Counted from the stretch's first letter, positions 8,508-15,517 are shown. The stretch is 17,331 nucleotides of DNA from an uncultured Bacilli bacterium (GCA_910584255.1 CAJTXV010000033.1:1-17331); one strand, 5' to 3'. A program made the numbers and translations. The notes: generated by a model from the sequence alone, not told the origin.

Positions 8508-8749
8508 TGAGTGTAAATCGAACAAGAAAAAAATAGAAAAAATCAAAAAAAACAGAAAAATAAAAAATATCATTTTTTCAAAAAAGTAAGATTTTTTAAA
8601 AAGTCAAGTAAAAAATAAAAAAATGTTTCGTCTATATATTTTAAGGGTATTAAAGGAAATATACAGAAAAAAACAAAAAAGAAAAAAACAAAAAAAATAA
8701 AAATTAGAAAAATTGGAAATGTCAACTTTTAAAAAAACAAGAAAAAATA

Positions 8750-8779
8750 TTGACCAAAAAGTGAAAAAGATAATACAAT
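8750..8779 (+). promoter_or_regulatory. Promoter of nrdD
   Basis: TTGACC (8750-8755) and TACAAT (8774-8779) are separated by 18 bases. The -10 box overlaps an upstream in-frame ATG at 8778, which argues that this ATG is not used and that nrdD starts at 8817. The leader RNA would be about 30 bases. Confidence 0.65.
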
Positions 8780-8816
8780 GAATCTAACAACAAGTAAAGT
8801 AGTGGAGGAGAAAAAT

Positions 8817-11138
8817 ATGACAGATACATTAATAAAAGTAGAAGATTTAGTAGTAGTCAAAAGAAATGGAAAAAAGGTAGATTTTGATAAAACAAAAATT
8901 GCCCTTGCAGTTAAAAAAGGATTTGATAGTGTTTCTGGGAATCTAGAAGATGATGAGGAACAGGAATCTATCTATAATGAAAAGGATATTCAAAAAATAT
9001 GTCATGCAGTGGTAAGTAAGATTGAAAAAGAATATTCTTCTATCGGAAAGATTAAAATTGAAGAAATTCAGGATATCATTGAAGAAGAACTAGAAAAGAA
9101 AGGATATCAAGAGGTATATCAATCTTTTTCAAGCTATCGTGAAAGAAGGAATCAATCTAGAAAGTCATTCTTCGATGATAAAAAGACGCATAAGTTTTTA
9201 AAATCACTTGAAAATCTTGGATTAAAATCTGCGAATGAAGAGGATGCTAAAAGGGAAAACGCAAATATTGATGGAAACTCTCCAATGGGAACGATGCTTC
9301 AATATGGAGCAACTGTTTCTAAAGAGTTTGCGAAAGCATATTTAATGCGACCTGAATATGCGGCGGCGCATGATAATGGAACGATTCACATTCATGACAT
9401 GGATTTCTTTGCGATGGGAACTACCACTTGCTGTCAAATTGATTTATCAAGATTATTTAAGAATGGATTTGATACTGGCCATGGATATGTTCGTCCACCT
9501 CAAGATATATCCACTTATGGTTCATTAGCTGCTATCGTAATTCAATCCAATCAAAATGACCAACATGGCGGACAAGCTATACCAGCATTAGATTATTATT
9601 TAGCACCTGGAGTTTTAAAGACTTTTAAAAGACAGTTTAAACAAACGATTTATGATTATATCGATTTCATGGGATTTTGTCCATTTGTCAATATGGATCG
9701 CTTGGCAAGAGAAATTGATAAATTAGATAGTATTGAATTTGATGTTTCAGAGTTTTATAGTTTTGCGAAAGAATCTCAAACAGTTGAAGAGATTATCAAT
9801 AAAAGTTATGAAAAGGCATTAGAAAAGACGGAAAGGGCAACGTATCAAACGATGGAAGCATTGATTCATAATTTAAATACAATGCATTCTAGGGCAGGTG
9901 CTCAAGTTCCATTTTCTTCTGTAAATTTTGGAACTGATACTTCTCCTGAGGGTAGAATGATTATTAAAAACTTCTTGCTTGCAGAAGATGAAGGATTAGG
10001 AAAAGGTGAGACTCCAATTTTCCCTGTTTCTATCTTTAAAGTAAAAGAAGGAATCAATTATAATAAAGAGGATAAAAATTATGACTTGTTTCGACTTGCT
10101 TGTAAAGTATCTGCAAAAAGGTTATTTCCAAATTTCTCTTTTATAGATGCACCATTTAATATTCCATATTATCATGAAGGAGATCCTAATACAGAAATTT
10201 CTTATATGGGATGTAGAACTAGAGTAATTGGGGATGTGACTGATCCAAATCATGAAGTTGTAACGGGTCGTGGGAATCTATCATGGACTACCATTAATTT
10301 GCCTCGTTTAGGAATTAAACATGGAATTGCTTTAAAAGAAAGAGAAAAAGCAGATATGAAAGGTTTTTACCGTGAATTAGAAGAATTAATGGATATGGTA
10401 AGAGATCAATTATTAGAAAGATTTGAAGTTCAATGTAATAAACATTGTTATAATTTCCCATTCTTATTAGGACAAGGTGTTTGGACGAATGGTGAAAAAT
10501 TAAAACCAACGGATCGGTTAAGAAAAGTATGGAAACATGGTTCTTTATCGATTGGGTTTATTGGACTTGCAGAGTGCTTAAAAGCATTAACAGGAAAACA
10601 TCATGGGGAAAGTGAAGAAAGTCAAAAATTAGGATTAGAAATTGTCAAATTTATGCGTAAGAAGTGTGATGAATATGCAGAAAAGTATAATTTAAATTTT
10701 GCTTGTCTTGCAACTCCAGCAGAGGGTTTATCTGGTAGATTTACAGGAATTGATAAAGCTATCTATGGTAAAATTAAAGGAGTAACCGACCGTGAATATT
10801 ATACAAACTCATTTCATATTCCAGTATATTACAATATTAGTATCACAAGTAAAATTGAACATGAGGCCCCTTACCATGAATTAACAAATGGTGGACATAT
10901 TTCTTATATTGAATTAGATGGAGATGCTGCACAAAATGTAGATGCATTTGAAAAAATTATTCGTATTATGAAAGAGTCAGGAATTGGCTATGGAGCAGTA
11001 AATCACCCAGTTGATAGAGATCCAGTCTGTGGATATGTTGGAGTCATTAATGATGTATGCCCAGGATGTGGAAGACATGAGTTCGAAGGAGTGCCTGTTG
11101 AAAGACTTACAGGAGAAGATTGTAGTTGTGGTAGATAA
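8817..11138 (+). CDS. nrdD: Class III anaerobic ribonucleoside-triphosphate reductase, large part lacking the glycyl-radical segment
   Basis: This 773-aa protein reduces ribonucleoside triphosphates to deoxyribonucleoside triphosphates without oxygen. An ATP-cone occupies about residues 10-110 (VVKRNGKKVDFDKTKIALAV). The barrel follows, with AQVPFSSVNFGTD and the thiyl-radical cysteine C466 in YMGCRTRV. The C-terminus has HPVDRDPVCGYVG and zinc-type cysteines C748, C751, C769 and C771, then stops at once. The glycyl-radical stretch (normally R-V/I-T-G-Y-L, then a conserved RFNNxKRAE segment) is absent. It is encoded by the next gene in another frame. Three in-frame stops (11136, 11148, 11163) separate the two, so this is not simple readthrough. 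The start at 8817 is chosen for GGAGGAG at 8804-8810, since the ATG at 8778 overlaps the promoter. Confidence 0.96.
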   Translation: MTDTLIKVEDLVVVKRNGKKVDFDKTKIALAVKKGFDSVSGNLEDDEEQESIYNEKDIQKICHAVVSKIEKEYSSIGKIKIEEIQDIIEEELEKKGYQEVYQSFSSYRERRNQSRKSFFDDKKTHKFLKSLENLGLKSANEEDAKRENANIDGNSPMGTMLQYGATVSKEFAKAYLMRPEYAAAHDNGTIHIHDMDFFAMGTTTCCQIDLSRLFKNGFDTGHGYVRPPQDISTYGSLAAIVIQSNQNDQHGGQAIPALDYYLAPGVLKTFKRQFKQTIYDYIDFMGFCPFVNMDRLAREIDKLDSIEFDVSEFYSFAKESQTVEEIINKSYEKALEKTERATYQTMEALIHNLNTMHSRAGAQVPFSSVNFGTDTSPEGRMIIKNFLLAEDEGLGKGETPIFPVSIFKVKEGINYNKEDKNYDLFRLACKVSAKRLFPNFSFIDAPFNIPYYHEGDPNTEISYMGCRTRVIGDVTDPNHEVVTGRGNLSWTTINLPRLGIKHGIALKEREKADMKGFYRELEELMDMVRDQLLERFEVQCNKHCYNFPFLLGQGVWTNGEKLKPTDRLRKVWKHGSLSIGFIGLAECLKALTGKHHGESEESQKLGLEIVKFMRKKCDEYAEKYNLNFACLATPAEGLSGRFTGIDKAIYGKIKGVTDREYYTNSFHIPVYYNISITSKIEHEAPYHELTNGGHISYIELDGDAAQNVDAFEKIIRIMKESGIGYGAVNHPVDRDPVCGYVGVINDVCPGCGRHEFEGVPVERLTGEDCSCGR

Positions 11139-11187
11139 CTATCAAAATAGATAATAAAAAAATAAAAAAGAAAAGGAGTGAACAAAA

Positions 11188-11361
11188 ATGGAAAAAGTAG
11201 TAGGAGAAGGAAAAGGTTTTGAAAGGATTAGAAGAGTCACTGGTTATTTGGCAGGTGATGTTTCTAGATTCAACAATGGGAAAAGAGCAGAGGAAAGAGA
11301 TCGTGTAAAACATAGTGGATTTAAAGATATCTGTAAAGACACGAAAAAAGAAGCGATGTAG
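11188..11361 (+). CDS. Detached glycyl-radical domain of the anaerobic ribonucleotide reductase (57 aa)
   Basis: This small gene encodes the piece missing from nrdD. Its product begins MEKVVGEGKG and then carries FERIRRVTGYLAGDVSRF (residues 11-28), followed by NNGKRAEERDRVKHSG (29-44) and a short charged tail. R16-V17-T18-G19-Y20-L21 is the class III glycyl-radical motif, so G19 should be the residue that NrdG converts to a radical. A strong Shine-Dalgarno (AAGGAGTG, 11173-11180) lies 7 bases before the ATG, which supports independent translation. It lies 49 bases after nrdD and in a different frame, and its stop is one base before the nrdG ATG. I infer that it docks onto NrdD beside C466, in the way the radical-domain spare part GrcA/YfiD docks onto pyruvate formate-lyase. 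Confidence 0.93.
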   Translation: MEKVVGEGKGFERIRRVTGYLAGDVSRFNNGKRAEERDRVKHSGFKDICKDTKKEAM

Positions 11362-11362
11362 T

Positions 11363-11923
11363 ATGAAAATTCGACTTGCGGCAGATTTACAAGAAGATAG
11401 TATTGTCGATGGGGAGGGAATTCGAACGGTTCTTTGGACCCAAGGATGCCCTCATCATTGTCCTGGCTGTCATAATCCACAAACACACGATTGTAACGGT
11501 GGAATTCTAGTAGATGTTGAAGATGTAAAGGATGCAATTTTTGAATTAAAAGGACAAGATGGATTGACATTTTCTGGAGGGGATCCTTTTGTGCAACCCA
11601 AAGTGTGTGCAGAAATTGCTCGTTTTGCACGTAAGATGGGTCTTAATATTTGGTGTTATACTGGATATACCTTTGAACAATTATTGGCGCTTTCTAAAAA
11701 GAAGCCAGATATCTTAGAATTTTTACGAGAAATAGACATCTTGGTAGATGGTAGATTTATGCTAGAAAAGAAAAGCTATAGTGCCTTATTTAGAGGAAGT
11801 ACCAATCAAAGATTAATCGATGTCAAAAGGAGTCTAGAAGAAGGAACTGTTATCTTAAAACAAGAGGAAGAAGAAATTTCATTTTCATTTCTTCCTAGAA
11901 AAAGAGAAGGATTATATGTATAA
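11363..11923 (+). CDS. nrdG: Anaerobic ribonucleotide reductase activating protein (radical SAM)
   Basis: This 186-aa activase uses S-adenosylmethionine and a 4Fe-4S cluster to generate the glycyl radical. The cluster motif is C29-x3-C33-x2-C36 in QGCPHHCPGCHNP. The SAM-contacting loop is SGGDP at 70-74, and DILVDGRF appears near residue 130. It is slightly longer than the Escherichia coli protein (154 aa). The ATG at 11363 is chosen, although the frame stays open to a GTG at 11315, because homology starts at once (IRLAADLQEDSIVDGEGIR) and the upstream extension overlaps the small radical-domain gene. The one-base gap to that gene suggests coupled translation of the radical carrier and its activator. 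Confidence 0.96.
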   Translation: MKIRLAADLQEDSIVDGEGIRTVLWTQGCPHHCPGCHNPQTHDCNGGILVDVEDVKDAIFELKGQDGLTFSGGDPFVQPKVCAEIARFARKMGLNIWCYTGYTFEQLLALSKKKPDILEFLREIDILVDGRFMLEKKSYSALFRGSTNQRLIDVKRSLEEGTVILKQEEEEISFSFLPRKREGLYV

Positions 11924-11924
11924 T

Positions 11925-11950
11925 AAGAAGTGAAATACTTCTTTTTTCTT
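11925..11950 (+). terminator. Terminator of the nrdD operon
   Basis: AAGAAGT (11925-11931) pairs perfectly with ACTTCTT (11937-11943) around a 5-base loop, followed by TTTT-C-TT. It lies 1 base after the nrdG stop and just before the folD ribosome binding site. I see no promoter between it and folD, so folD may depend on read-through or on a promoter inside nrdG. Confidence 0.75.
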
Positions 11951-11961
11951 TGGAGGGGAAC

Positions 11962-12792
11962 ATGAAACAAACAATCATTATAGATGGTAAAAAAGTACGA
12001 GATACTTTATTACCAGAATTAAAGAGAGAATATGATGCTTTGGAAGAAAAATTAAAACTAGTCGTAATTCGAATTGGTGATTTCAAGGAAAATGAACTCT
12101 ATGTGAGGCAAAAAAGAAAGATGGCTAGAGTATTGGGAGTATATTTTCAAGAAATTGTTTTTTCTTCTTTGGATACTAAGCAAGTTATTTTAGAGAAAAT
12201 TAATGAGTTAAATATGGATTCTACAGTTCATGGAATTATGATTCAAAGTCCAGTTCCTGCATCATTATCTTTTTTGGAATTAGTAGATTCGATTGATTCA
12301 AAAAAGGATGTTGACTTTCTAACGGCTAAGAATCAAGAAAGATTACTGAACAATTTTAAAATTCTTCCCGCAACGGTTCGTGGAATTCGATTACTTTTAG
12401 ATTTTTATCAAATGATTCCAAAAAATAAAAAAATTGTGATTTTAGGAAAAAGTAGATTAGTGGGAATGCCACTTTCTATGTGGCTAAAGGAAACAAATGA
12501 GGTTGTAGTTTGTGATTCTAAAACAGAGAATATCATAGAACTATTAAAAAATGCAGATTATGTACTAATCGCAATTGGAAAGCCTGGATGGTTAAAAAAG
12601 AATATGTTAAAAGAGGGTGTAGTAGTGATTGATATTGGTACAACTGTTTTAGATGGGAAACTTTTTGGAGATGCTGACTTTAAAAATTTAATTGACTATG
12701 TTCATGCAATTACACCAGTTCCTGGTGGTGTAGGTCCTTTGACAGTTCTCTCTCTTTATATGAATTTAATAGATCTTTATCATGAGAAATAG
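11962..12792 (+). CDS. folD: Divergent bifunctional methylenetetrahydrofolate dehydrogenase/cyclohydrolase
   Basis: This 276-aa protein interconverts methylene-, methenyl- and formyl-tetrahydrofolate in one-carbon metabolism. The catalytic elements are present: Y47-x3-K51 (LYVRQKRK), Q95 in GIMIQSPVP and the KDVD motif at 115-118. The dinucleotide-binding loop is GKSRLVGMP (162-170), and the family signature PVPGGVGPLT is at 252-261. Several normally conserved loops are altered. LPCTPxG reads LPATVRG (135-141), KDVDG lacks the Gly, LPLP reads SPVP, and the usual His in the C-H-S-K-T segment is Asp (CDSKT). This could mean changed substrate or cofactor preference, or fast drift. The ATG at 11962 is chosen over the in-frame TTG at 11950 because GGAGGGG (11952-11958) lies between them. 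Confidence 0.9.
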   Translation: MKQTIIIDGKKVRDTLLPELKREYDALEEKLKLVVIRIGDFKENELYVRQKRKMARVLGVYFQEIVFSSLDTKQVILEKINELNMDSTVHGIMIQSPVPASLSFLELVDSIDSKKDVDFLTAKNQERLLNNFKILPATVRGIRLLLDFYQMIPKNKKIVILGKSRLVGMPLSMWLKETNEVVVCDSKTENIIELLKNADYVLIAIGKPGWLKKNMLKEGVVVIDIGTTVLDGKLFGDADFKNLIDYVHAITPVPGGVGPLTVLSLYMNLIDLYHEK

Positions 12793-12801
12793 CGAAATTT
12801 C

Positions 12802-12834
12802 AAGGAATGACTCTTGTTATTTCCTTTTGTTTTT
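12802..12834 (+). terminator. Terminator after folD
   Basis: AAGGAA (12802-12807) pairs with TTCCTT (12821-12826) around a 13-base loop, followed by TTGTTTTT. The -35 box of the next promoter lies inside the loop. Confidence 0.5.
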
Positions 12835-12842
12835 GATATAAT
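12814..12842 (+). promoter_or_regulatory. Promoter of the HA-repeat gene
   Basis: TTGTTA (12814-12819) and TATAAT (12837-12842) are 17 bases apart. It overlaps the folD terminator, and the start codon is 26 bases downstream. Confidence 0.7.
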
Positions 12843-12868
12843 AGAGCGCAATTTAGGGGGATGGCACA

Positions 12869-14116
12869 ATGAAGTTAACTATGGATGAAAAAATAAAGGA
12901 ATATCAAAGTTGGGTATTGGAGCATGGGAAAACTCCATCTAAAAATGCAAATATAAAATTTTCTGATGGAAGTGATATGCGTTCTTGGGCACATAATTGG
13001 CGTCGTTATGTAAGAGATTTTATAAAAGAACATCCTAAGGAACCATTGCCTGAAAATCTTCAAAAGATATATATAATGTGTGAGTCTATTGAGTCTTCTT
13101 TTGAAGGAAAACTAAAGCTGTCTAATAAAAGACCAGATATGGAAGTAAGAATTCAAGAGTATATGGAAGAAACTAGAAAGTTAGGAAGAAGACCAATTCA
13201 AAAAGATTCGCTAACTTTTAAAGATGGAATAGGTATGGTGGGTTGGTATAATGCGAATAATCAGATATATGGAAAAAATTATAGCATAGAAGAAATATTA
13301 AAATTGAATGAAGAATCTCTTCATCCATTTGTTAGAATGAAAAGAGAGTTATGTAAAGAAGGTTATTATAAAGATCAACTGTGGAAGATTTCTCATTTAG
13401 ACTTTGAACAACGGACAAAAGAATATTTGGAATGGATAAAAATTCATAAACATAAGCCATCTAAGGAAGTAAGATTTTCCGATGGCGTACAAATGGATGC
13501 TTGGTATCACCATCAAAATTTAGTATTACGTTCTGAACGTCAACAGAAAACAGTTCTATCTAGTAATAGAATGAAAGAAATTATATCATTTGCATGGATG
13601 GAAAATGAAATATTAAAGGTAAAAGATATTCGTTCTATTCGTAAATCTAGGATGACAACGGAAGAAAAAAAACAATACTTTATCGAATATGTTGATAAAG
13701 AAAATTTTCAATTATTTCCTGATTCATTTCAGTTTCCAGATGGAACTAGTGTAAAAAGTTGGTTTTGTAGGCATAAGGAAGAATTAAAAGATTATTTGAA
13801 TCAATCATTATCTTTATCTTTGGAAGCTCATGTTTTAGAATACTTGGAAATGATTAAAATGGAGGGACATAAATTAAATACAAGAGATAGTCGTAGATTT
13901 TCAGATCATCTTTTAGCTGCAACATGGCTTCAAAATAAAGAACAAAAGGTAAAAAAAGAAAGAAAACATGAATCTGTAATTTCTAATTTACGAATGAGTG
14001 AACTTTATGTTTTAGCACTCTTAGATGATTATATTTACACTTTAGAACATACATCACCTCAAAATTTACCCGTTGATACTACCCATTGGGTAAAACGAAT
14101 CAAATTTTTTAGTTGA
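12869..14116 (+). CDS. Protein of five helicase-associated (HA)-type repeats, function unknown
   Basis: This 415-aa soluble protein is built almost entirely from five spaced copies of a helical unit. Each has an amphipathic helix (xEYxxWxxxHxxxPS), then FxDGxxMxxW. The F-x-D-G cores are at 31-34, 117-120, 203-206, 289-292 and a degenerate FSDH at 344-347. The Trp residues are W40, W126, W212, W298 and W353. The first four cores are exactly 86 residues apart. This resembles the helicase-associated domain (Pfam PF03457), usually tandem at the end of DEAD/DEAH helicases and thought to bind nucleic acid. No helicase, nuclease or membrane segment is present. The start is supported by AGGGGGA at 12855-12861. 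The gene is monocistronic, and its TGA stop lies within the terminator stem. A nucleic-acid-binding role is inferred. Confidence 0.75.
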   Translation: MKLTMDEKIKEYQSWVLEHGKTPSKNANIKFSDGSDMRSWAHNWRRYVRDFIKEHPKEPLPENLQKIYIMCESIESSFEGKLKLSNKRPDMEVRIQEYMEETRKLGRRPIQKDSLTFKDGIGMVGWYNANNQIYGKNYSIEEILKLNEESLHPFVRMKRELCKEGYYKDQLWKISHLDFEQRTKEYLEWIKIHKHKPSKEVRFSDGVQMDAWYHHQNLVLRSERQQKTVLSSNRMKEIISFAWMENEILKVKDIRSIRKSRMTTEEKKQYFIEYVDKENFQLFPDSFQFPDGTSVKSWFCRHKEELKDYLNQSLSLSLEAHVLEYLEMIKMEGHKLNTRDSRRFSDHLLAATWLQNKEQKVKKERKHESVISNLRMSELYVLALLDDYIYTLEHTSPQNLPVDTTHWVKRIKFFS

Positions 14117-14127
14117 TTCGTTTTTTT
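14093..14127 (+). terminator. Strong terminator overlapping the HA-repeat gene stop
   Basis: AAACGAATCAA (14093-14103) pairs perfectly over 11 bp with TTGATTCGTTT (14113-14123), with a 9-base loop and a T run to 14127. The left arm codes for the last residues, and the TGA stop (14114-14116) is in the right arm. This also shows that TGA works as a stop here. Confidence 0.85.
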
Positions 14128-14155
14128 AAAAATTTATAGGATTATTAAGGATATG

Positions 14156-14164
14156 TGCTATAAT
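14156..14164 (+). promoter_or_regulatory. Extended -10 promoter of the DUF1003 gene
   Basis: TGC followed by TATAAT (14159-14164) forms an extended -10. No clear -35 is seen at 16-18 bases. The start codon is 35 bases downstream. Confidence 0.55.
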
Positions 14165-14198
14165 AAATGGGAATGTTGATTGTATGGAGGAGAAGTAT

Positions 14199-14711
14199 AT
14201 GGAAAAGAAAAAAACAAAATCAGATATTGTAAAAATGTTATTAAATAAAAATTTGGAAATTGAAGATGAAGCACAATTATTAGATTTATTAGTAGATCAA
14301 CCGATTGCAATTGATGTGGATAAGGAGGATGAGAAAAATAAAAAGATTGGAGATAAGGTTGCTGATAAATTAACGGAGGTTGCAGGTAGTTGGACTTTTA
14401 TCTTAGGATTTACACTTTTTTTAATTCTTTGGATTATTTTTAATTTATTTGTACTCAAAGACTTAGACCCATATCCATTTATTTTATTAAATTTAGTGCT
14501 ATCTTGTATTGCGGCTTTACAAGCACCAATTATTATGATGAGTCAAAATAGGGAAGCAAAAAGAGAAGTCTTAAGAAATCAGAATGATTATAAGACGGAT
14601 TTAAAAAGTGAACTGATTTTAGAAGAATTACATGATAAAATGGAAAATATTTTAAAAAATCAGCAGAAAATTATGAATGCTTTAGAATTGGAAGATAAAA
14701 AAAATAAATAA
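14199..14711 (+). CDS. DUF1003 family membrane protein
   Basis: This 170-aa protein has the DUF1003 signature. Two membrane helices (about 64-86 and 92-114) are joined by FNLFVLKDLDPYPFILLNL, and the second ends in APIIMMSQNREAKRE. The cytoplasmic N-terminus is acidic and the C-terminal tail (about 118-170) is probably coiled coil. The biochemical function of the family is not established. The ATG at 14199 is chosen over the one at 14184 because GGAGGAGAAG (14186-14195) lies between them. The next membrane protein gene begins 14 bases after the stop, so they form an operon. Confidence 0.9.
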   Translation: MEKKKTKSDIVKMLLNKNLEIEDEAQLLDLLVDQPIAIDVDKEDEKNKKIGDKVADKLTEVAGSWTFILGFTLFLILWIIFNLFVLKDLDPYPFILLNLVLSCIAALQAPIIMMSQNREAKREVLRNQNDYKTDLKSELILEELHDKMENILKNQQKIMNALELEDKKNK

Positions 14712-14725
14712 AAAGGAGAATCTAT

Positions 14726-15454
14726 ATGGCGAATAAGAAGAAAGTAAAAAAGAAAGTATTTCGTATTCCAGAGTGGTTATTCTTTTTATTAATTGTTTTT
14801 GTTGCTTTTCTAATGTATGATATGTTGTTTGGAATTTCTCTTTCTACTACGGATTATAAAACAGGTTCTAATATTTCATTACATATTCCTAAATTTATGG
14901 ATGTAGTTAAAAATGATGATGGAGTAGTTGAATTAAAAACAGTAAGAAGTGTAGCAGCAATTTCTAAGGATATGAAGAAAATTAGAAAGGATTATGAAGT
15001 GATTTCTTGTTCCAATAAAGAACTTTATTATCAAGAAACGCAAGATTTTACAATTTCCTATCAAATTAAAAGAGGGCTTTTATTTAATTGTTTAACGATT
15101 CATTATGAAAAGGGTAAATCTATTTGTCTAGAAGATAAGAAGGAAGTGGAAACTCCTAATTGCCGTTTTACAAGAACTTATTTGATAGACTTCATAAAAC
15201 CAATGGATGATTTAGATAAAATTTATGTTACTTTAAGTGATAATCAGGGAGAAACGGAGACGATTGAACTTCCAAATATTTGGAAAGAGAATCTTTTGAT
15301 AGGTCATTCTTATGAATTCATTTTTAGTCAGATTGGTACAAAAGTTGCACAGGATGAAGAAATAGCTTCTATCTTTTCCTCTTATGTTGTAGTTGATATT
15401 CAAGAAACTACTTTACAAGGATTTGAACAAAAACAAGAGGCAATTTGTAAATAA
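14726..15454 (+). CDS. Single-span membrane-anchored protein, family not recognised
   Basis: This 242-aa protein has a lysine-rich cytoplasmic start (ANKKKVKKKVFRIPEW) and one hydrophobic helix at about 17-38. A predicted extracytoplasmic domain of about 200 residues rich in beta-strand-like segments follows. I recognise no family. The domain has four cysteines in its middle (ISCSNK, LFNCLT, SICLED, PNCRF) and one near the C-terminus, which could form disulphides. It is translated from AGGAGA at 14714-14719 in an operon with the DUF1003 gene, suggesting a shared membrane role (inferred). An AT-only hairpin, AATTTGT/ACAAATT (15442-15460), spans the stop, but no T run follows it, so I do not call it a terminator. 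Confidence 0.85.
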   Translation: MANKKKVKKKVFRIPEWLFFLLIVFVAFLMYDMLFGISLSTTDYKTGSNISLHIPKFMDVVKNDDGVVELKTVRSVAAISKDMKKIRKDYEVISCSNKELYYQETQDFTISYQIKRGLLFNCLTIHYEKGKSICLEDKKEVETPNCRFTRTYLIDFIKPMDDLDKIYVTLSDNQGETETIELPNIWKENLLIGHSYEFIFSQIGTKVAQDEEIASIFSSYVVVDIQETTLQGFEQKQEAICK

Positions 15455-15487
15455 CAAATTAAATATATACACTTTTATTTTCACATA

Positions 15488-15496
15488 TGATATAAT
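15488..15496 (+). promoter_or_regulatory. Extended -10 promoter of the zinc-ribbon gene
   Basis: TGA followed by TATAAT (15491-15496) forms an extended -10. The best -35 position reads TACACT, which is poor. The implied transcription start is near 15503, leaving a leader of about 115 bases before the gene. Confidence 0.55.
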
Positions 15497-15502
15497 GTAT
15501 AA

Positions 15503-15517
15503 AGTGATGTAATCACT
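15503..15517. promoter_or_regulatory. Inverted repeat at the transcription start, possible operator or 5' RNA hairpin
   Basis: AGTGAT-GTA-ATCACT is a perfect 6-bp inverted repeat placed about 7 bases after the -10 box. It could be a repressor site or a hairpin protecting the 5' end of the RNA. No T run follows, so it is not a terminator. No other copy was noticed in the window. Confidence 0.4.

Larger units (their letters stand above)
8437..8816 (+). other. 380-base A-rich region upstream of nrdD
   Basis: No gene is seen here. After the terminator, 8520-8760 is strikingly asymmetric. The plus strand is a series of A tracts of 5-8 bases (for example 8527-8533, 8537-8542, 8545-8552, 8667-8673, 8675-8680, 8682-8688, 8690-8697) with few T. 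The tracts at 8527-8560 recur about every 9-10 bases, which favours curved DNA. Two partial matches to the NrdR-box core lie at 8632-8641 (CTATATATTT) and, inverted, at 8657-8666 (AAATATACAG). They are 25 bases apart rather than the 31-32 seen in Escherichia coli, so NrdR control is only a possibility. Confidence 0.45.

Noticed and set aside
8501..8760. CRISPR array or ordered repeat in the A-rich region
   Set aside because: There is no repeated unit with unique spacers, only A tracts of varied length.
8778..8816. 13-codon N-terminal extension of nrdD from ATG 8778
   Set aside because: This ATG overlaps the -10 box and has no Shine-Dalgarno, while GGAGGAG directly precedes the ATG at 8817.
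11136..11187. Idea that nrdD and the radical domain are joined by frameshifting or bypass
   Set aside because: There are several stops in the nrdD frame, a 49-base gap with no slippery site or stable hairpin, and a clear separate Shine-Dalgarno before the small gene.
11315..11362. 16-codon N-terminal extension of nrdG
   Set aside because: It overlaps the radical-domain gene in another frame, shows no homology to NrdG, and lacks a ribosome binding site.
11003..11630. Minus-strand open frames opposite nrdD, the small gene and nrdG
   Set aside because: They are shadows of confidently assigned plus-strand genes, with Phe/Leu/Ser-rich products typical of antisense frames.
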